In this document: piece after piece, positions 25,186 through 34,218 of the stretch
How the letters are laid out: each line of letters begins with the position of its first letter
Position numbering within the stretch: position 1 is the stretch's first letter
Source: a bacterium
GTDB lineage: Bacteria; Fidelibacterota; Marinisomatia; Marinisomatales; JAHJCW01
NCBI GenBank assembly: GCA_028282845.1
Contig: JANQGY010000007.1
Span: 1 to 64,000, forward strand
Reading direction: 5' to 3'
DNA: 64,000 nucleotides
Translations under genes and position numbers: made by a program
The notes under the pieces: model-generated
Database searches by the model: none
Told to the model about the DNA's origin: nothing
The model's input: only the letters and a program-made list of their open reading frames with translations

Positions 25186-25902
25186 CTAATTCTCCGTAGA
25201 ATCACTATTCTCTTTATATTTTTTCCAAATGTCAGGGCGTTTCTTTTTAGTCCGTTTAATTCTTTCGGTTTTACGCCACTCCTCAATTTTTTTATGATGC
25301 CCCTCTAACAGGACATCCGGTACTTTCATACCTTCAATTTCACGCGGTCTGGTATAATACGGTGCATCCAATAAATCAGCAGAAAATGTGTCTGTCATTG
25401 CTGATTCATACTTATTAAGTACACCCGGTATAAGCCGTACAATACTATCAATCAAAAGCATGGCGGGCAACTCACCGGCCGTAACCACGAAATCACCAAT
25501 AGAGTATTCGTGCGTTACATATTTCTCAATAACACGTTCATCAATACCTTTGTAGTGACCGCAAATAAATATCAACTTTTCAACACTGCTATTTTCAAGC
25601 GCCAACTCATGTGTCCATTTGACGCCCTGCGGGGATGGATAAACTATCCTTGTTCCGGTTGAACCGATTAATTCAATACTATGTTCAATAGCCTTAAAAA
25701 ACGGTTCAGCCATCATAACCATTCCATCACCGCCACCAAAGGGTTCATCGTCAACTTGACGATAATTACCTTTGGCAAAATCTCTTAAGTTTAATATGTT
25801 AAACTCAACGATCTTTCGCTCAACAGCCTGCCGGAGCATGCTGTTTTCGATCAGGCTTTCTATTATTTCAGGTACCGGTGTTATTACTACGATCTGCTTC
25901 AA
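25186..25902 (-). CDS. trmD: tRNA (guanine-37-N1)-methyltransferase
   Basis: This 238-residue SPOUT enzyme makes m1G37 next to the anticodon and prevents frameshifting. The knot motifs are YPSPQGVKW and [15 protein letters not shown] followed by [15 protein letters not shown], and [13 protein letters not shown] is also present. The start is TTG at 25900-25902, overlapping the rimM TGA (TTGA). No ATG fits the family N terminus as well. The C-terminal end is basic. Confidence 0.96.
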   Translation of the reverse strand: MKQIVVITPVPEIIESLIENSMLRQAVERKIVEFNILNLRDFAKGNYRQVDDEPFGGGDGMVMMAEPFFKAIEHSIELIGSTGTRIVYPSPQGVKWTHELALENSSVEKLIFICGHYKGIDERVIEKYVTHEYSIGDFVVTAGELPAMLLIDSIVRLIPGVLNKYESAMTDTFSADLLDAPYYTRPREIEGMKVPDVLLEGHHKKIEEWRKTERIKRTKKKRPDIWKKYKENSDSTEN

Positions 25903-26399
25903 TCTAGCAGACCATCCATCGGATTAATCTCAATCGCCTTTTCATCGTGGTAAATTGATTTTACAACTTCTGGAATTACCGGAATTAATATTTCACGCTC
26001 ACCATTATGGATAACATAAATATCATTTGCCGGCAACCATAGAATCTCCATCAATTCACCAACAATATCACCAACATCAGTAACTACAGTATAACCAATC
26101 AAATCACCTGAAATTTGATTTATCTCATCATCATTTGTGACAGAAGCATAAACATATTTTCCATTGATTGCTTCTGCTCCGCTGCGCGTATCAATTCCTT
26201 TGAATGTACAGCGGACTTGTTTACCATCGCTTGCTTTTTCAAGCAGCTCAACTTGTTCACTTGATTTCTCAGAATCGCCTAAGAAAATCGGTTTCTCCGA
26301 AATATATTCTTCGCAATATCGAGATAGCGGGGCTAAACGAACGGCACCTTTCATGCCGAACGGCTTAGATATTTTTGCGATGGCAAACTTTTTTTTCAT
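25899..26399 (-). CDS. rimM: 16S rRNA processing factor RimM
   Basis: This 166-residue 30S maturation factor binds S19. It has the N-terminal barrel (AIAKISKPFGMKGAVRLAPL) and the C-terminal PRC barrel (DVGDIVGELMEILWLPANDI, ILIPVIPEVVKS). The ATG at 26399 gives the classic MKKKFAIAKI start and lies one base from the khpA stop. Its stop overlaps the trmD start. Confidence 0.95.
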   Translation of the reverse strand: MKKKFAIAKISKPFGMKGAVRLAPLSRYCEEYISEKPIFLGDSEKSSEQVELLEKASDGKQVRCTFKGIDTRSGAEAINGKYVYASVTNDDEINQISGDLIGYTVVTDVGDIVGELMEILWLPANDIYVIHNGEREILIPVIPEVVKSIYHDEKAIEINPMDGLLD

Positions 26400-26400
26400 T

Positions 26401-26646
26401 TTACTTTTCGTTTTTATCGATGACATCCAATCGTGCGCGCTTTCCGCCTTGCTTCGCATTTATTGCGAATAATAATGAACGCAGGGCAGAAATATTTCTA
26501 CCACGTTTTCCAATCACTTTTCCAAAATCACCTTCACCAACAGTTAATTCAAAAATGATTTGCTGTTCACCTTCTACTGCATTTACATTTACTTCATCAG
26601 GTTTATCAACTAACTGTTTTACCACCGTTTCGATGAATTCCTTCAT
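26401..26646 (-). CDS. khpA: KH-domain RNA-binding protein KhpA
   Basis: This 81-residue single type II KH domain carries the GxxG loop in GKVIGKRGRN. The protein binds RNA and usually pairs with KhpB (Jag) to control cell division and small RNAs. The position between rpsP and rimM is the typical locus. A strong AGGAGGT lies 4-5 bases upstream of the ATG. Confidence 0.94.
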   Translation of the reverse strand: MKEFIETVVKQLVDKPDEVNVNAVEGEQQIIFELTVGEGDFGKVIGKRGRNISALRSLLFAINAKQGGKRARLDVIDKNEK

Positions 26647-26662
26647 TACAACCTCCTATCGA

Positions 26663-27412
26663 TTATTTGTCGTCCTTCACCTCGTCTTTCGACTCAGTTT
26701 TTTCAGCACTCGGCTTTTCTTTTTTGTCCTTTACGGGAGTGCTTTCTTCGGCAGTTACTTCCTCAACTTTTTCCTCGGTAACTTCCTTTTCTGCGGTCTT
26801 CTTTTCTACCTCTTTCTGCTCTTCAACCTTTTCATCAGCTTTATCTTCTTTTACCGTTTTTTCCGGTTTTCCGTCCTCTTCTTCATCCTTTTTTACTTCA
26901 ACTTCAGTATCCGCTTCTTCCTTCTTCTGTTCAGTTTTGTCTTCTATCTTTTCTTCGACCGGCTTTTCTGAATCATCAGTTTTTACTTCTTCAGCAGCTT
27001 CATCCTTCACCTCATCTTTTTTGGATTCCTTAGCTTTCTTCTTTGACTCTTTTTCGGCTGCTTCCAATTTTTCTTTGGCCTGAGCTTCGCGGCGCAACTC
27101 CAATTTTTGTGTTTCTTTTTCGATTGCTTTTTCATCCAAGCCCTGTTTCATTAAGTGCCATTTAAAAGCAATTCCGGCTCTCTTGATCAATTTATGGGCA
27201 ATTTCGGAAGGTTGTGCGCCAATTTCCAACCAATGCAAAATACGCTCTTCATTAAGCTTAAAATTATTATCTTTATCTTTCTCAATCGGATTATACCATC
27301 CAAGTTCCTCTATTGCAGCGCCATCGCGTCTTTGACACGAATCCATTACTACAACTCTATAAAACGGTCTATTCCTTCTTCCTATTCTTTTCAGTCTAAT
27401 ACGTGTTGCCAA
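26663..27412 (-). CDS. rpsP: 30S ribosomal protein S16 with very long acidic/basic tail
   Basis: Residues 1-80 are a normal S16 (ATRIRLKRIGRRNRPFYRVV; ELGWYNP). The protein then runs to 249 residues. The section 80-110 is helical (AGIAFKWHLMKQGLDEKA), and from about 115 almost every residue is Glu, Lys, Asp, Val, Ala or Thr. The start is TTG, because no ATG is available and GAGGAG lies 8-10 bases upstream. The tail gives a long antisense open frame that is not a gene. FCB-group S16 proteins often carry extensions; this one is unusually large and echoes the S2 tail. Confidence 0.94.
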   Translation of the reverse strand: MATRIRLKRIGRRNRPFYRVVVMDSCQRRDGAAIEELGWYNPIEKDKDNNFKLNEERILHWLEIGAQPSEIAHKLIKRAGIAFKWHLMKQGLDEKAIEKETQKLELRREAQAKEKLEAAEKESKKKAKESKKDEVKDEAAEEVKTDDSEKPVEEKIEDKTEQKKEEADTEVEVKKDEEEDGKPEKTVKEDKADEKVEEQKEVEKKTAEKEVTEEKVEEVTAEESTPVKDKKEKPSAEKTESKDEVKDDK

Positions 27413-27432
27413 ATGTATTCTCCTCAGTTATT

Positions 27433-28770
27433 TCACATTAAATTCAATGAATCAGCAGACATATTTGCTAATCCCGGCATTTTTAATTTACCCATATTCT
27501 TCATCATTTTTTTCATCTGAGCAAACTGCTTCAGCAATTGATTAACTTGCTGTACCGATCGTCCGGAGCCAAGCGCTATTCTTTTCCTTCTGCTACCATT
27601 AATAAGCTGCGGATTTTGCCGCTCCCACGGCGTCATAGAATTTATTATAGCCTCAGTCCACACTAATTGTCTATCATCAACTTTAAGACCTTTTAGAGCT
27701 TGCCTGTTCATTCCGGGCATCATGCCCAAAATCTGCTCCATAGGTCCCATTTTACTCAATTGTTTCAGTTGGTTCTTAAAATCTTCTAAGTCAAATTTAT
27801 TTCTCTTTAATTTTTTCTCAAGCTTCTCAGCTTCTTTTTCATCTAATACATTTTGTGCTTTCTCAACCAATGTAGCCACATCACCAAAGCCCAATAAACG
27901 ATCAATAATTCTTTCCGGATCAAATTCTTCGAGTCCGTCTATTTTTTCAGAAACACCAACAAATTTAATCGGTTTACCGATAACTTCAGTGATCGAAATC
28001 GCAGCTCCACCACGGGCATCACCATCTAATTTGGTTAACACTGTGCCGGTAATATTCAATGCTTCCGAAAAAGCTAAGGCAGAATTGACTGCATCCTGAC
28101 CGGTCATACTATCAACCACAAATAAGGTTTCAACCGGCTTGGTCGCGGCGGCGATATTTTTAATTTCCGTCATCATGTCTTCATCAATGTGCAATCTACC
28201 GGCGGTATCCAGAATTACAACATCCCGTTTACCGGCTTCCGCTTGCTTAATACCGTTAGTACAAATTTTTACCGGATCTTTCAAGTTATCAGTATAAACC
28301 GGAACGTCAATTTGTTTTCCTAACACTTGCAGTTGATCAATCGCAGCCGGACGGTAAATATCTGCCGCAACAAGTGTTACTTTTTTGCCTGATTTAACCA
28401 AACGCTTTGCTAATTTGGCTGCGGTTGTAGTTTTTCCCGAACCTTGTAAACCCGCCAATAAAATTACCGATGGTTTTTGATCACTAATTTTAAGAGGAAC
28501 AGGTTTCTCACCTAATAATTTTATTAATTCATCACGAATAATTTTAATGAATAATTCACCGGGTTTGACAGATTTAATAACTTTTGTACCTACGGAGCGT
28601 TCTTTGATCCTTTCAATAAAATTACGCGCTACTTTAAAATTAACATCAGCCTCAAGCAAAGAACGTCGAATATCCCGCACAGTGTGCTGTATATTATCGT
28701 CGGTAATTTTACCGAGACCGCGTAAATTCCTAAAGACGGAATCAAATCTGTCTGCTAATTGATTAAACAT
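27433..28770 (-). CDS. ffh: Signal recognition particle protein Ffh
   Basis: This 445-residue SRP54 homologue binds signal sequences and targets nascent membrane proteins with FtsY. The N domain is followed by the G domain: GLQGSGKTTTAAKLA (Walker A), DTAGRLHIDEDMM, TKLDGDARGGAA. The methionine-rich M domain (about 300-445) ends in MKKMMKNMGKLKMPG. The 4.5S RNA gene was not seen in the window. It heads the operon. Confidence 0.98.
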   Translation of the reverse strand: MFNQLADRFDSVFRNLRGLGKITDDNIQHTVRDIRRSLLEADVNFKVARNFIERIKERSVGTKVIKSVKPGELFIKIIRDELIKLLGEKPVPLKISDQKPSVILLAGLQGSGKTTTAAKLAKRLVKSGKKVTLVAADIYRPAAIDQLQVLGKQIDVPVYTDNLKDPVKICTNGIKQAEAGKRDVVILDTAGRLHIDEDMMTEIKNIAAATKPVETLFVVDSMTGQDAVNSALAFSEALNITGTVLTKLDGDARGGAAISITEVIGKPIKFVGVSEKIDGLEEFDPERIIDRLLGFGDVATLVEKAQNVLDEKEAEKLEKKLKRNKFDLEDFKNQLKQLSKMGPMEQILGMMPGMNRQALKGLKVDDRQLVWTEAIINSMTPWERQNPQLINGSRRKRIALGSGRSVQQVNQLLKQFAQMKKMMKNMGKLKMPGLANMSADSLNLM

Positions 28771-28920
28771 TTATTTTCAAGTTTAGTTGAGCCTATAAAT
28801 TTAATTGGAAAGTTGCAATATTTTCAATTATTTTTAAACGATAGAATCTTCGAACCAAAATAGATAATTTAAGCCCAATAATTATTGATTATTTTTTTGT
28901 TGAACCTCAAAGGAGAGCAT

Positions 28921-29526
28921 ATGCAGCAAAGTAAATTACGCTTTACGCTAACAATATTTTTTATATTAATATCTTCTTCATTACTTCTTGCACAAAGCAG
29001 TAATGTTAAGAGTATAACAGATAAAGCCGTTAGAGACTACCAAAGCGGCAACTACACTTCGGCAATCAATGGCATGGAACGCGCTTTGGATATCATGGAA
29101 AATAAGCAGAGCAACGAATACTTGAAACTATTACCACAAATTCTGCCCGGCTGGACACGCGGGGAATCTTCATCAAGACCAGTTGATCCGCGTGGTATTG
29201 AAGACGGTCGAATTGTTGAACAAACTTATAATAAAGGCGGTGGTTACGTTACCGTTACCCTGCTTGTTAATGCACCCATGGTAAATGATGTAAAAAAAAT
29301 GTTAAGCAATTCACAGGGTACAACCAACCGTACGGGCTATTCTTATGAATTAATTGCCAATAAAAGATCATTAGTTAGATATTATGACAATCAAAACAAA
29401 GGTGAAATAACCATATTAGCAGGCAACAATGCTGTCGCTGCCGTTTTTGGTCAAAATGTAACTCTGCGAGAAATGAAAAACTATGCCAGACTTTTCAAAT
29501 TCTCAGAAATAAATAAACTCAAGTAA
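28921..29526 (+). CDS. Secreted hypothetical protein with possible single TPR
   Basis: This 201-residue protein has a signal peptide (KLRFTLTIFFILISSSLLLA, residues 5-24). Residues 30-55 (AVRDYQSGNYTSAINGMERA) look like one TPR-type helical hairpin. The remainder has VTVTLLVNAPM, YELIANKRSLVRYY and ITILAGNNAVAAVFG, a compact alpha/beta domain I cannot name. AAAGGAGAG lies 5 bases before the ATG, which decides this start over one 12 codons upstream. The LRR gene follows after 2 bases, so they are probably co-transcribed. Confidence 0.75.
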   Translation: MQQSKLRFTLTIFFILISSSLLLAQSSNVKSITDKAVRDYQSGNYTSAINGMERALDIMENKQSNEYLKLLPQILPGWTRGESSSRPVDPRGIEDGRIVEQTYNKGGGYVTVTLLVNAPMVNDVKKMLSNSQGTTNRTGYSYELIANKRSLVRYYDNQNKGEITILAGNNAVAAVFGQNVTLREMKNYARLFKFSEINKLK

Positions 29527-29528
29527 AA

Positions 29529-31427
29529 TTGTCTCTTCAATCGGGAATAATAAATATTAGAAATAAATTTATCATTGCAATCCTATTTTGCTATTGTACG
29601 ATAATTTATGCACAGGATTCCCTCATGGTAGTGAATTTCTATCACGCAACTAACGGCGAGAAGTGGATCAATAATAATAATTGGTTAAGTAAAAAACCAT
29701 TGGATGAATGGTTTGGATTAACTGTTTCCGGATCGTTCCTAATCGAAATAAATCTGCCAAGGAATCATCTTGAAGGCAACATACCTGATGATCTGTGTAA
29801 AATTTCATCTTTAAAAAAAATTAATCTATCTGATAATTATCTCTCTGGAGCTTTGCCGGACTCAATAGGATACTTAGAAGGTTTAGAAACTGTTGATCTA
29901 TCACATAATGATCTAACAGGCAGTTTTGACAAATTATTTACGGCAAGCACAGAATTGAAATACCTTGATTTATCACATAATCAATTTGAAGGTACAATTC
30001 CCCGCAATATAAAAAAATCTAATAAATTGGAATTTTTAAACCTCTCCAAAAACCGTCTGAATGGTAAAATACCGTTGGATTTGTTCAGACTATATAATTT
30101 AAATAAATTGGATTTACATAATAATAATTTTAGCGGTTCTATTCCTCGACAGATTGGGAGTTTAATACAATTAAAATATCTTGATTTATCAAGAAATGAT
30201 TTTTCCGGCGCAATTCCCAAAGAGATTGGCAAACTGATTAATCTTGATGAACGACTTGCTTTAAACCATAATGACCTCTCGGGAGAGATTCCAAGTGAAT
30301 TATGTCAATTGACTGAACTAAAATATTTGTGGCTGAACAATAATAAAATATCCGGTATTCTACCGTTTGATATTGGAAAATTGAACCGCTTGAAGTCATT
30401 ATTTATTTATCAAAATGAATTGGCGGGACCCTTACCGCGATCACTAGGAAATCTTCGCGAAATGGAAATATTTTATGCTCAAAACAATTCGTTTGGTGGA
30501 CAAATTCCGAATGAATTATGGTTTCTGCCAAAACTGAAAATGTTAAAATTTGAAAATAATAATCTTACTGGATCAATCCCTGGAGACCTAAGAATATTAA
30601 AAGCCATCCAAGCAATTGATTTGAGTAATAATAATATTAGCACAATCAATGATACTCTTGCGCTACCAAACTCGATTATTACATTAAACCTGTCAAATAA
30701 CAGATTGTTTTGTTCAGACTCAGTTGAATACGCTAAAGAATCAATTTCTGTCAGAGATAATTCCCTTGCAAAAATTATAGGGATAGAGAACCAAAATTGC
30801 GTGGAAAATGATTGGGTAGCTTTCACGGTGGGAACCGATGAAATCGCTTTTCAATCAGTCACCACCGATTCTTCAGCAGCAAAATATTTTACAATAACAA
30901 GTTTAAATGATAGAAGTAATCTTATTCAAATTAAAAATTTTGATAAGAATAATTTCATCGTTCCCGACAGTTTGATAAAAATCGAACAAGATGATACCGT
31001 GAATGTGGGAATTAGCTTTTCGCCGATTAGCGAGGGAACGTATAATGATGTAATCTTTATTGAAAATGTTGGAAGTAAACAAAACAATTTCATATTGGTT
31101 TCCGGCGATGGTATCGAGCCAAGCTTGCCCGATCGAGATCCAACAATTCCCTGGCGCTATAATCTACACCCCATCCCATTTTCTGACGGGTCAGAAATAA
31201 TAATTAAGTATGATGTCCCAAAACCAAGTAAGGTCGAAATCGCAATCTATAATTTAGGCGGGCGACCGATAAAATCTATCGTAGATCAATCTATTGAGAC
31301 CGGTTATCATGAGTTTATTTGGGACGGCAATAATGATAACAGCGAAAAAGTTGAGCCTGCTGAGTACCTGTGTGTTATGCAGTCAGGTATGTTTATTCAA
31401 ATCCAACCGCTGTTAATCCTATATTAA
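29529..31427 (+). CDS. Leucine-rich-repeat surface protein with type IX-like sorting domain
   Basis: This 632-residue protein starts at TTG 29529, and a signal peptide (FIIAILFCYCTIIYAQ) follows. YHATNGEKWINNNNWL caps about 14 plant-type LRRs of the form LxxLxLxxNxLSGxIPxx (residues about 65-390). A beta-sandwich linker (about 400-530) follows. The last 90 residues (HPIPFSDGSEIIIKYDVPKP, then VEIAIYNLGGRP and YHEFIWDGNN) match FlgD-like/type IX C-terminal sorting domains. It is probably secreted and anchored, binding protein or glycan. The PorV-like protein at 5356 fits such a system. Confidence 0.85.
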   Translation: MSLQSGIINIRNKFIIAILFCYCTIIYAQDSLMVVNFYHATNGEKWINNNNWLSKKPLDEWFGLTVSGSFLIEINLPRNHLEGNIPDDLCKISSLKKINLSDNYLSGALPDSIGYLEGLETVDLSHNDLTGSFDKLFTASTELKYLDLSHNQFEGTIPRNIKKSNKLEFLNLSKNRLNGKIPLDLFRLYNLNKLDLHNNNFSGSIPRQIGSLIQLKYLDLSRNDFSGAIPKEIGKLINLDERLALNHNDLSGEIPSELCQLTELKYLWLNNNKISGILPFDIGKLNRLKSLFIYQNELAGPLPRSLGNLREMEIFYAQNNSFGGQIPNELWFLPKLKMLKFENNNLTGSIPGDLRILKAIQAIDLSNNNISTINDTLALPNSIITLNLSNNRLFCSDSVEYAKESISVRDNSLAKIIGIENQNCVENDWVAFTVGTDEIAFQSVTTDSSAAKYFTITSLNDRSNLIQIKNFDKNNFIVPDSLIKIEQDDTVNVGISFSPISEGTYNDVIFIENVGSKQNNFILVSGDGIEPSLPDRDPTIPWRYNLHPIPFSDGSEIIIKYDVPKPSKVEIAIYNLGGRPIKSIVDQSIETGYHEFIWDGNNDNSEKVEPAEYLCVMQSGMFIQIQPLLILY

Positions 31428-31493
31428 AATATTTAGTAATCGAATATTTTAATAATAAATTCCCTTTTAGAATTTTAATAATAATCAACATTT

Positions 31494-32375
31494 ATGGCTC
31501 AATTTTTCGATAAATATAAGAAGATGCGCAAAGATCAAAAGATAGATCTTGCCGATATTGAAAATCGAACTAAAATCAATGTTAGATATTTGGAAGCCAT
31601 TGAGAAATGCGATTTTGATGCTATTCAAGAACCATATTTAAGATTATTTCTGAGAGCATACACGAGCGAAATTGGCGCCGATCCTGATGTTGCTGTTGAT
31701 GAATTGACCGAATATTTGTTAAAAAAAGAGGGCCGTTCAAATCAGGAGCAAAAGACGGAAGTAAAACAATCAAAAGAAGAGAGCGTCTCACCGACTAAAC
31801 CGCCCGAGAAGAATTTTGGGACGCAAAAAGAACAAGCTGTCCCAGTGGACATTCAACCGATTACGAATAAAAATCAATTTAGCATATCACCTAATATTAT
31901 TAAAGGTATTTTATTTATAGCTGCATGGGTCATAATAATAATCATAATACGAAATATCACTATTGATACACAAACTGAAGCGACTGAAAGCAAACAGCAA
32001 CTAACGACAGATATTATTTCAAATTTTGTTGATTTTGAGCAGTTACAATCCGATTATGTCGAAATAAGTTCCCAGCAAACTGCGCTTGAAATAACAAAAC
32101 CTTATATTGTAAAAATTGTAACCCGAAATACTTTAGGCATTGTTACCCAACGGGATTCATTAAATATAGAATCTGTTCCAATGGCTGCCGGCTCTCAAAA
32201 CACACTTCCTTTTGAAACTAAATTAGACATAGTCCTAAAACATTCTAATGGAGTGTCAGTGCTGATTAATGGAGACGCGATTAATGATATTGAGACTCAA
32301 GCAAATCCCGTAAGGTTGACATTTTCGAACAATCCTACCATGGTAACCATCAAGCATTATTCACCAATCGAATAA
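31494..32375 (+). CDS. RodZ-like helix-turn-helix membrane protein
   Basis: This 293-residue protein has a cytoplasmic HTH_25-type domain (residues 1-75: DLADIENRTKINVRYLEAIE). A charged linker follows, then one membrane helix (about 137-153, GILFIAAWVIIIIII) and a C-terminal beta-rich extracytoplasmic domain (about 180-293). That is the RodZ order; RodZ links MreB filaments to the elongation machinery. It lies directly upstream of the dcw cluster. The sequence ends normally, and no mre genes are in the window. Confidence 0.82.
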   Translation: MAQFFDKYKKMRKDQKIDLADIENRTKINVRYLEAIEKCDFDAIQEPYLRLFLRAYTSEIGADPDVAVDELTEYLLKKEGRSNQEQKTEVKQSKEESVSPTKPPEKNFGTQKEQAVPVDIQPITNKNQFSISPNIIKGILFIAAWVIIIIIIRNITIDTQTEATESKQQLTTDIISNFVDFEQLQSDYVEISSQQTALEITKPYIVKIVTRNTLGIVTQRDSLNIESVPMAAGSQNTLPFETKLDIVLKHSNGVSVLINGDAINDIETQANPVRLTFSNNPTMVTIKHYSPIE

Positions 32376-32448
32376 TGTTACCCACCCTTATAATAATTCA
32401 TTCTCTCCTCGAAATACTAAAATAAATTAAATATTATTAAAAAAAATA

Positions 32449-32477
32449 TTGACTGAAGTGGTTTATCTAATTAATAT
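32449..32477 (+). promoter_or_regulatory. Promoter of the mraZ-dcw cluster
   Basis: TTGACT (32449-32454) and TAATAT (32472-32477) are separated by exactly 17 bases, a near-consensus sigma-70 promoter. The expected start site falls within the adjacent MraZ boxes. This is the only strong promoter seen for the 17-kb cluster. Confidence 0.75.
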
Positions 32478-32478
32478 T

Positions 32479-32498
32479 GTGGGTAATAGTGGGTAATA
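32479..32498 (+). promoter_or_regulatory. MraZ operator (tandem GTGGG boxes)
   Basis: GTGGGTAATA occurs twice back to back (32479-32488, 32489-32498). A weaker GTGGTTTATC lies at 32458-32467, in the same 10-base phase. MraZ proteins bind direct repeats of this kind upstream of their own gene. The boxes sit right after the -10 element, where binding would block transcription initiation. Confidence 0.8.
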
Positions 32499-32519
32499 TT
32501 CCCTATTATAAATGGTGAA

Positions 32520-32990
32520 ATGGTGAAAAAAGCAACACAAAACTCATTTTATGGTCAATATTCCTACTCGCTTGATTCAAAAGGGCGAGTGAATATTCCG
32601 GCTAGATTTCGTCAGTTATTATCGTCTGACAACGACGATACTTTTATAATTACGCGCGGTGAAGATAATTGTATTTGGGCTTATCCATTAGTTATATGGA
32701 AAAAGATAGAAAAGGAATTGAGTAAATTATCTGCCGTATCACCTAACAATAGACATTTCATTCGCAAAACTACTCGTTACGCTACACCGGTTAAATTTGA
32801 CAAACAGGGTCGGATCATTTTGACTAAACCTCTTATTGAATACGCCGGCTTAGACAAAGACGTATATATAATTGGAGCATTAAATAAACTCGAGATTTGG
32901 AATCCTGAAATATTAGATAAGATTGATTCCAACGATTCAAACTTAGATCCAACCACTCTACACGAGTTAGCCAAAGAAATCATCCTATGA
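32520..32990 (+). CDS. mraZ: Transcriptional regulator MraZ
   Basis: This 156-residue protein has two AbrB-like swapped-hairpin halves: YSYSLDSKGRVNIPARFR and VKFDKQGRIILTKPLIEYAG. It forms rings that bind the GTGGG repeats of its own promoter and regulate the dcw cluster. The ATG at 32520 begins MVKKATQNSF. An earlier ATG at 32512 opens only a five-codon frame. Its stop overlaps the rsmH ATG. Confidence 0.96.
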   Translation: MVKKATQNSFYGQYSYSLDSKGRVNIPARFRQLLSSDNDDTFIITRGEDNCIWAYPLVIWKKIEKELSKLSAVSPNNRHFIRKTTRYATPVKFDKQGRIILTKPLIEYAGLDKDVYIIGALNKLEIWNPEILDKIDSNDSNLDPTTLHELAKEIIL

Positions 32991-33883
32991 TGAACCTCCC
33001 GCAAAAAGCCATTTCAGTGCATAAACCTGTTATGGTATCGGAGGTTGTGTCAAATCTTATAACTGATCCTAACGGTATATACTTAGATGGCACTGTCGGA
33101 TTAGGCGGACATGCATTAGAAATTCTTAAAATGCTTGGAGAGAATGGAAGATTTATTGGTATTGACAGAGATCAAAATGCCCTGAAGATCGCCCAAGATA
33201 ACTTAACTCATTATTCGTCTCGAATAAATTTCATTAATGACTCTTATGCCCATTGTGATGAAATATTAAAAAGATTGAGTTATAAAAATGCAACCGGTAT
33301 TTTACTTGATCTGGGACTTTCTTCAGCCCAATTATCAGATAAACAACGTGGCTTTTCTTATGACGGTAATGGTGCTTTAGACATGCGTTTTGATCAAGAC
33401 TCGGGAATTAGCGCCGCTGATTTTATTAAATCGCATAGTGAAGAAGAAATTTCCGACATTCTTTGGAATTTTGGTGAAGAGAGATTTTCGCGAAAGATAG
33501 CACACAATATCAAGTACTCACAGGGGATGAAGACCACCAAAGACCTGTGTGAAGCTATTAGAAAATCAACGCCTCCAAAGAATAGAAATCGCTCCTTTGC
33601 CCGTGTGTTTCAGGCGCTACGCATAGCCGTGAACGATGAGCTTCAACACTTAAATAACTTTCTCGGCAAGTTGCATCATTTACTCTCAATCGGTGGTCGG
33701 ATTGTAATCATCAGCTATCATTCTTTAGAAGACCGTCTTGTAAAATATTCATTTAAGAAACTCAAAGAAGAAAGCAAGCTTGATATTCTAACTAAAAAAC
33801 CTCTAACCGCTTCTTCATTGGAGGTAGAATTAAACAGTCGCTCTAAGAGCGCAAAAATGCGCGTTGGGGAAAGGATTGCTTAA
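32987..33883 (+). CDS. rsmH: 16S rRNA (cytosine-1402-N4)-methyltransferase
   Basis: This 298-residue enzyme methylates C1402 of 16S rRNA. The AdoMet site is YLDGTVGLGGHALEILK, and HKPVMVSEV, LDLGLSSAQL and the C-terminal VIISYHSLEDRLVK are also present. ATGATG at 32987 offers two adjacent starts; the first overlaps the mraZ stop (ATGA). It ends at the base where ftsL begins. Confidence 0.97.
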   Translation: MMNLPQKAISVHKPVMVSEVVSNLITDPNGIYLDGTVGLGGHALEILKMLGENGRFIGIDRDQNALKIAQDNLTHYSSRINFINDSYAHCDEILKRLSYKNATGILLDLGLSSAQLSDKQRGFSYDGNGALDMRFDQDSGISAADFIKSHSEEEISDILWNFGEERFSRKIAHNIKYSQGMKTTKDLCEAIRKSTPPKNRNRSFARVFQALRIAVNDELQHLNNFLGKLHHLLSIGGRIVIISYHSLEDRLVKYSFKKLKEESKLDILTKKPLTASSLEVELNSRSKSAKMRVGERIA

Positions 33884-34218
33884 TGGCAAAAAAGAATAAA
33901 CAGATTGCTGCTCGCAAGCAGAGACAAGTGCTGAAAACATTAGTTCCCTACTTTGTTGGTATAGTAATTATATCAGCAGCTGTGTTATATGTGTGGATGT
34001 ACTACAAAGTGGATAGTACTTTAAAAGAAGTAGAAATTTTACAAGAAACAGCTCTCAAATTAGATGATGACATTAATTTACTTAAAGATGATATAGAATA
34101 TTTAAGTCGTGTTGACGTATTAACTAATCGCGCCAAAACCGAATTAGGTATGGTCTTTACAGCACCTGAGACTATTGAAATTCATATTAATGGTGATGAT
34201 TTACGGAGGGAACAATGA
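33883..34218 (+). CDS. ftsL: Cell division protein FtsL
   Basis: This 111-residue bitopic protein has a basic N terminus (AKKNKQIAARKQRQ), one membrane helix (about residues 22-42, VPYFVGIVIISAAVLYVWMY) and a periplasmic coiled coil (EVEILQETALKLDDDINLLK). This layout and the position between rsmH and ftsI define FtsL, which with FtsB and FtsQ activates FtsWI. Sequence identity in this family is always low. It overlaps ftsI by 4 bases. Confidence 0.85.
   Translation: MAKKNKQIAARKQRQVLKTLVPYFVGIVIISAAVLYVWMYYKVDSTLKEVEILQETALKLDDDINLLKDDIEYLSRVDVLTNRAKTELGMVFTAPETIEIHINGDDLRREQ

Noticed and set aside
26375-27083. Long plus-strand open frames opposite rpsP
   Set aside because: They are the antisense of the Glu/Lys-rich S16 tail (codons GAA and AAG read as TTC and CTT) and have no ribosome site or domain.
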